Shown here piece after piece: positions 15,514-22,871 of a stretch of DNA of 26,039 nt. The first letter of the stretch is position 1. The number at the start of each line of letters is the position of its first letter. This DNA is from a virus. The translations under genes and the position numbers were made by a program. The notes under the pieces are model-generated. The model did no database searches. It was given only the letters and a program-made list of their open reading frames with translations, and was not told where the DNA came from. Location of the stretch: IMG/VR virus record IMGVR_UViG_3300028893_000008, positions 1-26,039 of that record; one strand, written 5' to 3'.

Positions 15514-16491
15514 TTAAATAAGATCTCGAAATATATAATCTATGGAGGAACTGTCTAAAGAAGAACCGCACAACGGACAAATTCCTTTCTCCTTAAGTAA
15601 AGCTATCAAACTTGTTATCCTATCGTCAATCTCTGAAATAGTGTTTCTCAAAAGAGACTGGTTCTTTTCGATACTGGCACTGACTCTCTGAACGTCCCCG
15701 CAGGTATTAAGAAGATCAAGAAAATCCTCACAAGTTCGGTAATAACTATCAAGGTCTACGGAACCAAACTTATCAAGAACATCTCGAACTTTAACAATTT
15801 GGTCATTCAGGCTCTCGATCGCTTCTTTGTAAAACGAAAGAACTTTATTTTGCTCCTGAAGATCGACCATTTTCTTTTCAAGTTTTTCAAGTTTATCGGC
15901 GAGTGCCTCTAGTTTATCAAGAACCCGGAGTCTCTTAAGATTCTGTTCAACACTCTTCTTTTCGCGCTCGACCTGTTCAATTTCTTCATTAACTTTCTTA
16001 ATCTCGAGAGATACGTTCTTAATTGTTTCATTAAGAAGATTTAGACCGGTAACCTTTCCGATATAAGAACTGCGAACCGTAGATGGTTCATGAATTAGAA
16101 AAGAATTGTTATCTTGAAATCCTACAAAAGCTAGATAATCATCAAGATCGGATATATTTAACAAATTCTTTATTTCGTCAGGATAACTTTTACCAAAATT
16201 GTCAAATCTATATTCCTGACCATCTTTCCTGACAATAGCAGAATTAATGGTCTCGCCACGAACTCGCTCTATCGTAAAAGAATCAGTTTCCACAACAACT
16301 CTACAAAGATCCGTACCTTTTCGAATAAAGCCGGGGTCCCATTCGTTAAACAAAGCAAACAGAATCGCGTTAAAGATAGCTGTCTTGCCCGCGTTAGTAG
16401 GGCCGACAATGCAGTTGAAATTTGGATTGAATTCTATAACTGTGTCCTCATGAGATTCAAAGTTTTCCAGTTGAATTTTTAGGATCTTCAT
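15514..16491 (-). CDS. Rad50/SbcC N-terminal half ending at the zinc hook
   Basis: This 325-residue protein begins LKIQLENFESHEDTVIEFNP, typical of Rad50/SbcC. Walker A is GPTNAGKT (30-37) and the Q-loop segment is AFVGFQDNN. From about residue 155 to 295 it is coiled coil. It ends with a zinc-hook CPLCG (C305, C308) only 17 residues before the stop. In ordinary SbcC the chain folds back through a second coiled coil to the C-terminal ATPase lobe; here that lobe is a separate gene at 13803-14381. The start overlaps the upstream zinc-ribbon gene as ATGA-like spacing, with AAAAGGAAA upstream. It would act with the Mre11-like gene downstream. Confidence 0.9.
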   Translation of the reverse strand: MKILKIQLENFESHEDTVIEFNPNFNCIVGPTNAGKTAIFNAILFALFNEWDPGFIRKGTDLCRVVVETDSFTIERVRGETINSAIVRKDGQEYRFDNFGKSYPDEIKNLLNISDLDDYLAFVGFQDNNSFLIHEPSTVRSSYIGKVTGLNLLNETIKNVSLEIKKVNEEIEQVEREKKSVEQNLKRLRVLDKLEALADKLEKLEKKMVDLQEQNKVLSFYKEAIESLNDQIVKVRDVLDKFGSVDLDSYYRTCEDFLDLLNTCGDVQRVSASIEKNQSLLRNTISEIDDRITSLIALLKEKGICPLCGSSLDSSSIDYIFRDLI

Positions 16492-16736
16492 TTCTTTACT
16501 TTCCTTTTAGGCGGTAGTTCTGAAGTTGTTGAAGTACCAGAACTGGAAATCCACCACACCTGTCGTGACAGAAATGGTTCCGACAACACATACGGGTAAC
16601 GGTAAGGATACACTGTCACGTTCCCGCTCGCGCTCTTGTATTCACCCAAACATTTTGGACAAACATAACAAAGCAACTCGCAGGAATAATAATCTGTTGG
16701 TCGCCCACAAAAAGCGCATTTATTTTTTTGTTTCAT
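16488..16736 (-). CDS. small zinc-ribbon-like protein
   Basis: This is an 82-residue protein with two CxxC knuckles, CAFCG (7-11) and CYVCPKC (23-29), which probably bind zinc. A Tyr/Pro-rich segment (VTVYPYRYPYVLSEPF) follows, with a Ser/Thr-rich then basic tail (ELPPKRKVKK). AGGAGG precedes the ATG at 16736, and both ends overlap neighbours (RecA upstream, Rad50 N-half downstream). It may be a DNA- or RNA-binding accessory of recombination; no family is recognised. Confidence 0.7.
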   Translation of the reverse strand: MKQKNKCAFCGRPTDYYSCELLCYVCPKCLGEYKSASGNVTVYPYRYPYVLSEPFLSRQVWWISSSGTSTTSELPPKRKVKK

Positions 16737-17665
16737 CTCAAAGATTCCTCCTGTTTTAAAAACCTAGTTAAATCTTCTATTTGTACAGAATTATACATTT
16801 CGTCGTAACTCGACCAAGATTGATCCCCGAGAACATACTTGCGACCAGATTGCGCAATTACGCCTTTCTCCAACAAGTAGTCAAGAATAGACTGTTTCTC
16901 ATCTATTCCTTTACCGTAGTAGAAACTGAATCGTGCCTCACGGTACGGAATACCAACTTTGTTTTTCACAACTTTTACAACGATTTGATGACCGATCCTG
17001 TTCTTGTTCTCATCTTTAATAGCTGTGCCTTTTTCGACACGAACCCTTACGGACGCGTAAAATTTAAGGGCGCGGCCGCCTGGAGAGTCAGCTGGATCGC
17101 CGAAGAACATGATCGGACCTCGCTCTATCCTCTCCCGAAGCTGATTAATAAAGATGACGGTACATCTATTTCTAGCGAGAACGGGCGTTATCATTCGTAA
17201 TGCTTTAGAAAGCATTCTGGCCTGAATACCCATTGTCTGGTCTTCTATATCGCCCTCGAATTCACTTTTTGGCAGCAAAGCAGCGGTCGAGTCAACCACG
17301 ATCAGACTAAACCCGTTCTCTGCCAACGTTTTTATCCCTTCGAAAACTTGCTCACCATAGTCAGCTTGTAATACTAATAAGTCCTTGCTAACACCTACTT
17401 GGGCGGCCCAACTTGGATCGTAACTGTTTTCTATGTCGAATAACGCGCCTTTCTTGCCCGAACGTTGGACAGAAGCAAGAGCAAGTAAACTAATATAGGA
17501 TTTGCCACTGCCTTCGCTACCGAACAATTCTACGATTCGTCCTTCAGGATATCCTTTACCAAGAAGAAAGTCTAACAACGCAAGACCTGAGCTAAAGAAT
17601 CCGATATCTTCCTCAACTACCGGGAGAAGGCCTAGTTTTTTAAGCTCTTTTAGGATATCATCCAT
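16733..17665 (-). CDS. recA: RecA-like recombinase
   Basis: This is a 310-residue RecA core. Walker A is GSEGSGKS (49-56). Walker B is FSLIVVDSTAAL. The polymerisation and ATP-sensing FINQLRER motif is followed by the L2 region with PGGRALKFYASVRVRVEKG. It would catalyse strand exchange for recombination-dependent replication, the role of UvsX in T4. It is shorter than bacterial RecA and lacks most of the bacterial C-terminal domain, as is common in phages. It lies after SSB and a small protein and before the Rad50-Mre11 genes. The whole run reads as one recombination cluster. Confidence 0.95.
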   Translation of the reverse strand: MDDILKELKKLGLLPVVEEDIGFFSSGLALLDFLLGKGYPEGRIVELFGSEGSGKSYISLLALASVQRSGKKGALFDIENSYDPSWAAQVGVSKDLLVLQADYGEQVFEGIKTLAENGFSLIVVDSTAALLPKSEFEGDIEDQTMGIQARMLSKALRMITPVLARNRCTVIFINQLRERIERGPIMFFGDPADSPGGRALKFYASVRVRVEKGTAIKDENKNRIGHQIVVKVVKNKVGIPYREARFSFYYGKGIDEKQSILDYLLEKGVIAQSGRKYVLGDQSWSSYDEMYNSVQIEDLTRFLKQEESLR

Positions 17666-17666
17666 A

Positions 17667-17885
17667 TCAAATTACCTCCGGTCGTTTCCTCCTGACAAAA
17701 GGAACACCGTTGTGCGGATTAACGACTACCTCAAAATTTTCTGGTAATGGGATCGCGTCCGCCGGGTCCGTCGTAAAGTAATATATATAATGTGTCTTTG
17801 CGCCGTCAAGTTTCCGGTGCAAGAAATAAAATTTCTTCTGTTTTTCGCTGTAATAAACACAAATTTCGTTAGAATTCGAGTTCAT
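17667..17885 (-). CDS. small hypothetical protein between SSB and RecA
   Basis: This is a 72-residue protein with beta-like alternation (EICVYYSEKQKKFYFLHRKL, THYIYYFTTDPADAIPLPEN) and a basic end (GVPFVRRKRPEVI). The ATG lies within the last codons of the SSB gene, overlapping it by 17 bp, and the stop is 2 bp from recA. The GGAG upstream is 13 bp away, so translational coupling is probable. Function is unknown. Confidence 0.6.
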   Translation of the reverse strand: MNSNSNEICVYYSEKQKKFYFLHRKLDGAKTHYIYYFTTDPADAIPLPENFEVVVNPHNGVPFVRRKRPEVI

Positions 17886-18480
17886 CTAAGTTACTAATCT
17901 CCTCTATGAAAGGATTTTTCTTCCCTTGTAGATTTAAACTCGGGTTCGGATTTGGATGTGGCGCTGACTGTTGTTGTACTGTTTGAACAGGGTTTGGAAC
18001 CGGGTTAGGTTGAGGTGAAACGGGACGCTGAACCGGATTAGGTTGTTGAGCTGGATTGGGTTGTGGATTGAAGTGGACTGGGTTGCTAGTAGACGTCAAT
18101 TCTGGATTTATATTAGGTACTCGTCTCATCTTAGCAGGCTTAACATCAATAACGTTTACGTACTCTTCTCCAGACGGGGTCGTAACTACAGACACAACAA
18201 TAATTGCGGGTGCTCCCTTTAATGTTGTAACGTCGAAAGTATCTGCTTGTGACAAATCAGCACCAAGAGCAACTAACCATCTGAGCAGCTTTGATTTAGG
18301 TGTTGCAATCTTAGAACAAAGACCAGAAACGGTCGTTTCGTACCCGGACTCAACAATATCGAACCAGAACTTTAACACAGTGCCGTACTTACCTTGCAGT
18401 TCCTGGACGTCCCGGAGGACAGCATAGTACTCCCCTTCATCTATAGGTTTTTGCCTCTGTATCTCGACTATTACGGCCAT
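17869..18480 (-). CDS. ssb: single-stranded DNA-binding protein (OB-fold with QPNP linker)
   Basis: This 203-residue protein has an N-terminal OB-like region (GEYYAVLRDVQELQGKYGTV, then LKFWFDIVESGYETTVSGLC) followed by PKSKLLRWLVALG, as in phage SSB-like proteins. Residues about 133-185 are a disordered linker of repeated QPNP/NPVQ units. The C-terminus is acidic and ends in Phe (EEISNLDELEF), like the SSB tail that recruits replication partners. It would coat ssDNA and recruit RecA, primase or polymerase. It sits between a possible UvsY-like gene and RecA. The fold call is by pattern, so a related OB-fold replication protein is possible. Confidence 0.78.
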   Translation of the reverse strand: MAVIVEIQRQKPIDEGEYYAVLRDVQELQGKYGTVLKFWFDIVESGYETTVSGLCSKIATPKSKLLRWLVALGADLSQADTFDVTTLKGAPAIIVVSVVTTPSGEEYVNVIDVKPAKMRRVPNINPELTSTSNPVHFNPQPNPAQQPNPVQRPVSPQPNPVPNPVQTVQQQSAPHPNPNPSLNLQGKKNPFIEEISNLDELEF

Positions 18481-18484
18481 TGTT

Positions 18485-19006
18485 TTATACCTCCTTTTTA
18501 TTTAGGTTTTTCATCTCTGTGCGGATAACCGCGTCTTTTAACGTTGGTTCTATGTTCAGCATCGCTCGGACTGTTAAAAACTGTTGAATTAAATTGTCGT
18601 TTTTCGCCTTAAGTTCTTCATAAATAACCGTAACTGTCTTATAGTACGAATCGGCAACGACTACCTCCTGTTCCTTCCTTTTTATACTATCAACTAACGG
18701 TCTGAGTTCGTTATTGGCCACGGCTAACCGCAATTCATTCGACTTAAGAGGTTTAACATCGTCACGGACCAAAACCTGAGATAGTTTAGCCTCGTACTCA
18801 TTTTGTAAAGTAGCCAGCTCTGAATTAAGCGTAGTTCGGTTCCAGATGGCCTCTATCAAAAGAGACAAGACACGGTCCCGACAACTTTGAATCTCGTAAA
18901 ACTTTTCATTAAAATAGGTTAGGCCTGCTGAAAGGGGATCTCTCGCAAGAGTGGTGCTTTCCCGTATAGTATCTAGTTCCTTAAGTCTGGCATTATAGTC
19001 AATCAT
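18485..19006 (-). CDS. coiled-coil protein, possibly a UvsY-like recombination mediator
   Basis: This 173-residue protein is almost all alpha-helical. Residues about 55-160 form long charged helices (LNSELATLQNEYEAKLSQVL, then ANNELRPLVDSIKRKEQEVV). The C-terminal stretch NDNLIQQFLTVRAMLNIEP resembles the spacing of T4 UvsY (helices ending in an IQxxRxF segment). UvsY loads UvsX on SSB-coated ssDNA, and this gene lies immediately before SSB and close to RecA, so the call is plausible. No firm family motif is present. AGGAGG lies upstream, and the start overlaps the previous stop as ATGA. Confidence 0.5.
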   Translation of the reverse strand: MIDYNARLKELDTIRESTTLARDPLSAGLTYFNEKFYEIQSCRDRVLSLLIEAIWNRTTLNSELATLQNEYEAKLSQVLVRDDVKPLKSNELRLAVANNELRPLVDSIKRKEQEVVVADSYYKTVTVIYEELKAKNDNLIQQFLTVRAMLNIEPTLKDAVIRTEMKNLNKKEV

Positions 19007-19221
19007 GATTGTTCCTCCTTAGGTAAATACTTTTCCGCGACCTTTTTCATGTCTTCCATAACGCACCGAACTGCTTTCTTGAAAAGGTCAGAAGATGCTT
19101 TCTCAAGATCCTCGTCTGACTCAACATCTACATCTGCGGTCAGTTCTGTACTGAACTCCCACGACTTATAGTCGTAACTTATTTTTCTGGTGTATCTTTT
19201 CGTTATTCGAACTATTTTCAT
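19003..19221 (-). CDS. small conserved-type phage protein next to queE
   Basis: This is a 72-residue protein starting MKIVRITKRYTRKISYDYKS. I chose the ATG at 19221, which has AGAGGTG 9 bp upstream and directly follows the QueE stop, over an earlier start inside QueE. The first half is beta-like (KSWEFSTELTADVDVES) and the second a helix (EDLEKASSDLFKKAVRCVMEDM). Small proteins of this shape occur beside SSB genes in phages, but I cannot name a family or role. Confidence 0.7.
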   Translation of the reverse strand: MKIVRITKRYTRKISYDYKSWEFSTELTADVDVESDEDLEKASSDLFKKAVRCVMEDMKKVAEKYLPKEEQS

Positions 19222-19222
19222 G

Positions 19223-19945
19223 TTAAACACCTCTTTTTTTGTCAAAAGTATCTATATGAAGGCGCGGTGACAAATTAAAACCATGAGATAAGGCGAACTT
19301 CCAAGCCGGGGCTAAATGTTTGTGATAAACTGCTCTGGTTTCTCCTCTTGGCATTATCCATACCCTTCCCGGATCTATCCCGTATCTCTCAACAGTCTTT
19401 AATATAAATACACCGCTTTGTTCATCGTTGTACACAAACTTGACGGCATAATTTGAATGATGATAATGTTTACGGAACCATTCTAAAAGGTACGGAGTAG
19501 TATCGACTTTCCGTCTCTGAGTGGCTGGATCTTTGGGAGAAATGGTCCACCAAGAAACGTATTTTAGTAAAGATCGGATCAGTGATGGAACAACAGTGCC
19601 GTTAGTCTCAACTTCGATATAAGAGTTGTAGTCAGGTTGGATCATATCAATAATGGCCATCATCCATTCTGGTCCGTTCGAAAACAAAGGTTCATTTCCA
19701 GTGAACACGATCCACGGATGAGATTTTATTAACTGAATGTCCTCTTCTGACAATGACCTTGATAACGATCTTGCATAAGTAGAATCGCAGAAACTACACA
19801 TAAGAGGGCAACCTGTTGCTAGTCTAACAAATACTCTAGGATGCCCTGCGTTAGCACCTTCTCCCTGAAAGGACAAAAACACTTCAGATACCCTTACTTC
19901 TTTCTCTTGAGAATTTCTTCGATTGTTTTTAAAGTATCTGTCCAT
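19223..19945 (-). CDS. queE: 7-carboxy-7-deazaguanine synthase (QueE, radical SAM)
   Basis: This 240-residue protein has the QueE layout: EVFLSFQGEG (21-30), GHPRVFVRLATGC, and the Fe-S motif CPLMCSFC (C46, C50, C53). VETNGTVVPS, WTISPKD and a C-terminal PRLHIDTFD follow. QueE turns 6-carboxytetrahydropterin into 7-carboxy-7-deazaguanine using SAM and an iron-sulphur cluster. The usual TGGEP SAM-binding motif is TGNEP (82-86). It lies about 8.5 kb from folE2 and 10 kb from queC but on the same strand. GAGAGGT precedes the ATG at 19945, which overlaps the upstream metallopeptidase-like gene by 52 bp. The assignment is secure; activity is not proved. Confidence 0.92.
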   Translation of the reverse strand: MDRYFKNNRRNSQEKEVRVSEVFLSFQGEGANAGHPRVFVRLATGCPLMCSFCDSTYARSLSRSLSEEDIQLIKSHPWIVFTGNEPLFSNGPEWMMAIIDMIQPDYNSYIEVETNGTVVPSLIRSLLKYVSWWTISPKDPATQRRKVDTTPYLLEWFRKHYHHSNYAVKFVYNDEQSGVFILKTVERYGIDPGRVWIMPRGETRAVYHKHLAPAWKFALSHGFNLSPRLHIDTFDKKRGV

Positions 19946-20286
19946 GGTCCGTACCTCTCTATTACTTTTACGAATTCCTCGACATCATGTTTTGCAAGAG
20001 AAACTTTATCACCTACAACCTTAATATGACAAAGTTCGTGGAATACAAGGGCTTCTTTACCGTCTTGAGGCAACGAATCCCATACATCTTTGTTGATAAG
20101 AACTACTAGATCATTTCCAGTCAAAAACTTTAACAGCGGAGATGTTTTTAACACGCGACCGGCGTAACTAATACGGCCGGAAATGAGTAGGAACTTGATT
20201 TTGAGCGGCGCGTCTCTTAACAACTCTGCTACCAACTTGTTACCAATCCGGTCTAGATCCTGCGATTCATGGAACGATACTTTCAT
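19894..20286 (-). CDS. HExxH metallopeptidase-like protein
   Basis: This 130-residue protein has a zincin-type motif, ALVFHELCHIKV (79-90), with H83, E84 and H87 and a possible third ligand at H100-D101 (SLAKHDVEEF). This matches small phage and prophage proteins described as putative metallopeptidases. It probably binds zinc; the substrate is unknown. AGGAGGT precedes the ATG at 20286, which overlaps the primase zinc-finger stop. The 52 bp overlap with queE is long but both frames look genuine. Confidence 0.75.
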   Translation of the reverse strand: MKVSFHESQDLDRIGNKLVAELLRDAPLKIKFLLISGRISYAGRVLKTSPLLKFLTGNDLVVLINKDVWDSLPQDGKEALVFHELCHIKVVGDKVSLAKHDVEEFVKVIERYGPWTDTLKTIEEILKRKK

Positions 20287-20735
20287 TTATGACCACCTCC
20301 TGTCATTTTTAGTTTTTTAAGGGCGCGCGTCATTTCCTCAAAAGAGACTATCTCTTTGGACGAGATGAACGTGTCGAACTTCTCCATTACTTTGAACACA
20401 TAGCTTACCGGGTATTTTTTGAACATCTCTCTAAAAATTGGCGCGCTAGAAATCAGAAGATATTCTTTATAGTTACGCTTTTCTATTTGACTGATAAAAT
20501 CTTGTAAAACTGATAAATCTAACGAAAATTGGTCTCGATAATGCGGATCAATTAACTCTAAGAACTGACGCCAATCACCTGTTATACCACATCCGAAACA
20601 ATGGAATGTGTTTGTGTTGGGGTAAACTGTAAAACTCGGATTGGTTTCTTCATGAAACGGACATAAACCTTGGTATACACGACCAACTTTTCTTAGTTCG
20701 ATACCATATGATCTAACTATATCTACAATGTTCAT
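20283..20735 (-). CDS. primase zinc-binding domain (CHC2), stand-alone
   Basis: This 150-residue protein is the N-terminal zinc-binding domain of DnaG without the rest. GLCPFHEETNPSFTV (23-37) and FHCFGCGITGDWRQFL (44-59) give ligands C25, H28, C46 and C49. The domain recognises template initiation sites. The catalytic TOPRIM part is encoded alone at 6645-7244, about 13 kb away. The start overlaps the DnaB stop as ATGA, so it is made with the helicase, and the two may bind each other. The C-terminal half (80-150) is helical and could be the contact surface. Confidence 0.9.
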   Translation of the reverse strand: MNIVDIVRSYGIELRKVGRVYQGLCPFHEETNPSFTVYPNTNTFHCFGCGITGDWRQFLELIDPHYRDQFSLDLSVLQDFISQIEKRNYKEYLLISSAPIFREMFKKYPVSYVFKVMEKFDTFISSKEIVSFEEMTRALKKLKMTGGGHK

Positions 20736-22000
20736 GTTTCAATACTTGGTTCCGTGACCTTAAACGTGCTAAAATCGGCTCGCAATAGAAAGGACGGTCT
20801 AGCACCGTCCCTATCTTTTAAAAATTTACACTTCAACAAGCAAATTGGTGCTGCTGCTAAAACATCTGGATCATCAATTCGCATCGAAAATACGATATCA
20901 GAATGTTGAATTATCGAAAACGCAAGGGCGATATCTTGTGCTTCGTAAAAATCACGGTCTCGTTCAATCGCGTCACGACGGACCTGAGCTGCCGTGACAA
21001 GGACCGATCCGTACCTTCGAGCAATATTTCGAACCTGTACTGTTATTGTGTTCAGCGATTCCCACAAAGATTTGTACGAAACCTCGCTTCGGATAAGAGA
21101 TAAGTAGTCAATAATAATAAGATCCGGTTTAAACCCGAGGGCGGCTAGCTTCGAATCAATGAACGACGGGGTACAATCAGGGCAATCCACAACGTAAAAA
21201 TGGTTCGGTTTCTTCTCAATCGCGGAGACAAGGTCCATAATATCTTTTTTGCGAGCGGTATCAATATTACTAGATTTAAGAAACGCGTATGGAATACCAG
21301 TACATAACGAATCGAATCGACGAACGACTTGAGTGTACGGCATTTCTAAGGTGAAATAAACGACATTTTTACCGGCCATAAAGACGTTATGCGCGATGTT
21401 AAGTAAGAGGGTACTTTTCCCTTCCGCGAATCCAGAAACGACTACTAACATTTCGCCAGGACGAAGACCGTTTGTCGCGTTGTCGATTGACGGGTACCCT
21501 ATTTTGAACCCTTCCTTGTTCGTGAGCGCTTCCTCGTGAACATTCCGATCTTTAATATCATACGAAGTCCTTCTCCCGGACACTTCTTGGAAATAATATA
21601 CTGTTTTCTGGAAGATATCAACTACCTTGATCGAGTCACCCTTCTTCAGAAGAGACGCGGCTTTTTTAAGGGACTTCGTAACCAGTTTCGATAAAAATCT
21701 TTCTTTTGCTAGTCTAAGGGTAACGTCAAACGAATGGGCTGGTGCCAAGGCCGCAACTTCTTCTACTAGCAATAAAAATTTAGTTCTTTCCGTGTCGTCG
21801 GGGATATAAATGTCAGCAAAATGGGACATTACACTAACCGGATCAGATATCTCCCCATCTTGGGAAGATTCATACAAAGCAGATAAAAACTTTACAAACC
21901 ATCTTTCCTCCGCCGTATCAAACCATTGAGATATAAGACCTTCTTCCTTTGCCTTGTAGTAAAACGCACGGTGTAGTAAGAATTTTAAAAGTTCTTTCAC
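20732..22000 (-). CDS. DnaB-type replicative helicase
   Basis: This 422-residue helicase has a reduced N-terminal helical domain (1-140), a linker, and a RecA-like motor. The IGYPSIDNATNGLRPGEM segment precedes Walker A VSGFAEGKST (188-197), in which the first Gly of the loop is Ser. FTLEMP, PDLIIIDYLSLI (Walker B) and the late LLKCKFLKDRDGARPSF motif, with the arginine-finger region, follow. It would unwind the fork as a hexamer. It starts with GTG (22000), overlapping the DnaC-like stop as GTGA, with GGAGGAG upstream. Loader, helicase and primase zinc finger are consecutive. Confidence 0.92.
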   Translation of the reverse strand: MKELLKFLLHRAFYYKAKEEGLISQWFDTAEERWFVKFLSALYESSQDGEISDPVSVMSHFADIYIPDDTERTKFLLLVEEVAALAPAHSFDVTLRLAKERFLSKLVTKSLKKAASLLKKGDSIKVVDIFQKTVYYFQEVSGRRTSYDIKDRNVHEEALTNKEGFKIGYPSIDNATNGLRPGEMLVVVSGFAEGKSTLLLNIAHNVFMAGKNVVYFTLEMPYTQVVRRFDSLCTGIPYAFLKSSNIDTARKKDIMDLVSAIEKKPNHFYVVDCPDCTPSFIDSKLAALGFKPDLIIIDYLSLIRSEVSYKSLWESLNTITVQVRNIARRYGSVLVTAAQVRRDAIERDRDFYEAQDIALAFSIIQHSDIVFSMRIDDPDVLAAAPICLLKCKFLKDRDGARPSFLLRADFSTFKVTEPSIET

Positions 22001-22617
22001 TTCTTCTTTCTCCTCCAGTCATCTACTTTTCTATGGTCAATAAAATAAAAACATTCAAAAAGCAATGAGTAAAAACCTTTCCCGAACACTTCACCAAGAC
22101 TAGCTGGTTCAAGATACGATGTTATTATAGTAGGGTTCCCTTTGCTGTACCGCAACTTGATAAGGTGCTCGAATTCGTTCGTAAGAATCGATGGTACTGA
22201 ATAACCGCCAAAATCATCTATGATAAGAAAGTTCGGTTTTATAAACTCGTAGAACCGGTCTCTGAAGCTGTTCGCCATTTCAAGAAACGGAATATAGTAA
22301 ACACTGTACGGGGTACGACGGCGTATCTCTTTTGCAAAGACACACACAAGAACTGTTTTCGCTGAACCATGAGACCCGTATATGTAAAACCCTTTCCCAC
22401 GTATCTTCGGACTGTACAACCCTCTGGTCACGAGCTCGTCTAAGTAGTTCGTCAGTCTTTTCTTGGACTGCTCGATCTGGGGATTTGTTAGATCACTGAA
22501 CTCGAAACTGCGGTACTGCAACGGAATATTTGCGTTTACTAAATCGACGTATATAAAATACTCTTTCTTGTTAGTGCTATAGATGTGCTTAAGATATTCA
22601 ATGTCCTCTTGTCTCAT
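21997..22617 (-). CDS. DnaC-like AAA+ helicase loader
   Basis: This 206-residue ATPase is adjacent to DnaB. The nucleotide site is YGSHGSAKT (80-88), where the invariant Gly before Lys is Ala; Walker B is FLIIDDFGG (130-138). PTIITSYLEPASLGE recalls the sensor-1 region of DnaC/DnaI loaders. It would load the helicase on ssDNA. I chose the ATG at 22617, with AAGGAG just upstream, over an ATG at 22662 that lies inside the upstream gene. The odd P-loop may weaken ATP turnover, but helicase loaders can be tolerant. Confidence 0.83.
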   Translation of the reverse strand: MRQEDIEYLKHIYSTNKKEYFIYVDLVNANIPLQYRSFEFSDLTNPQIEQSKKRLTNYLDELVTRGLYSPKIRGKGFYIYGSHGSAKTVLVCVFAKEIRRRTPYSVYYIPFLEMANSFRDRFYEFIKPNFLIIDDFGGYSVPSILTNEFEHLIKLRYSKGNPTIITSYLEPASLGEVFGKGFYSLLFECFYFIDHRKVDDWRRKKK

Positions 22618-22645
22618 TACAATCTCCTTCCGAGTTAACGGAAAG

Positions 22646-22849
22646 TTACTTCCCGAGGACATCTGTACCAGAATACAGTTTCTTTACAACAGCGTACAAA
22701 TGTTTCTCGATCCGACCTAGTATACAATTAGTGCATATGGACATATCAAGTTTAGCTTGATTGGTCTGTCTGAGACACACTTTCAGATCTGTAAAAGGGC
22801 ATTCCATCGACTTTGTAACCTGTACAGTTTGATCAGTTTTACTTTTCAT
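22646..22849 (-). CDS. small four-Cys hypothetical protein
   Basis: This is a 67-residue protein with four cysteines in two pairs, ECPFTDLKVC and ICTNC, that could bind a metal ion. The remainder is charged helix (LGRIEKHLYAVVKKL). GGGAGG lies upstream of the ATG at 22849, and it ends just before the loader gene's ribosome binding site. Function is unknown. It may act with the replication proteins encoded next to it. Confidence 0.7.
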   Translation of the reverse strand: MKSKTDQTVQVTKSMECPFTDLKVCLRQTNQAKLDMSICTNCILGRIEKHLYAVVKKLYSGTDVLGK

Positions 22850-22871
22850 CAGCCTCCCTCCTTCTCTCTCG

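Noticed and set aside
13803-16491. Rad50 split as a simple sequencing frameshift
   Set aside because: The halves are separated by two whole genes with their own starts, so no single-base error can join them.
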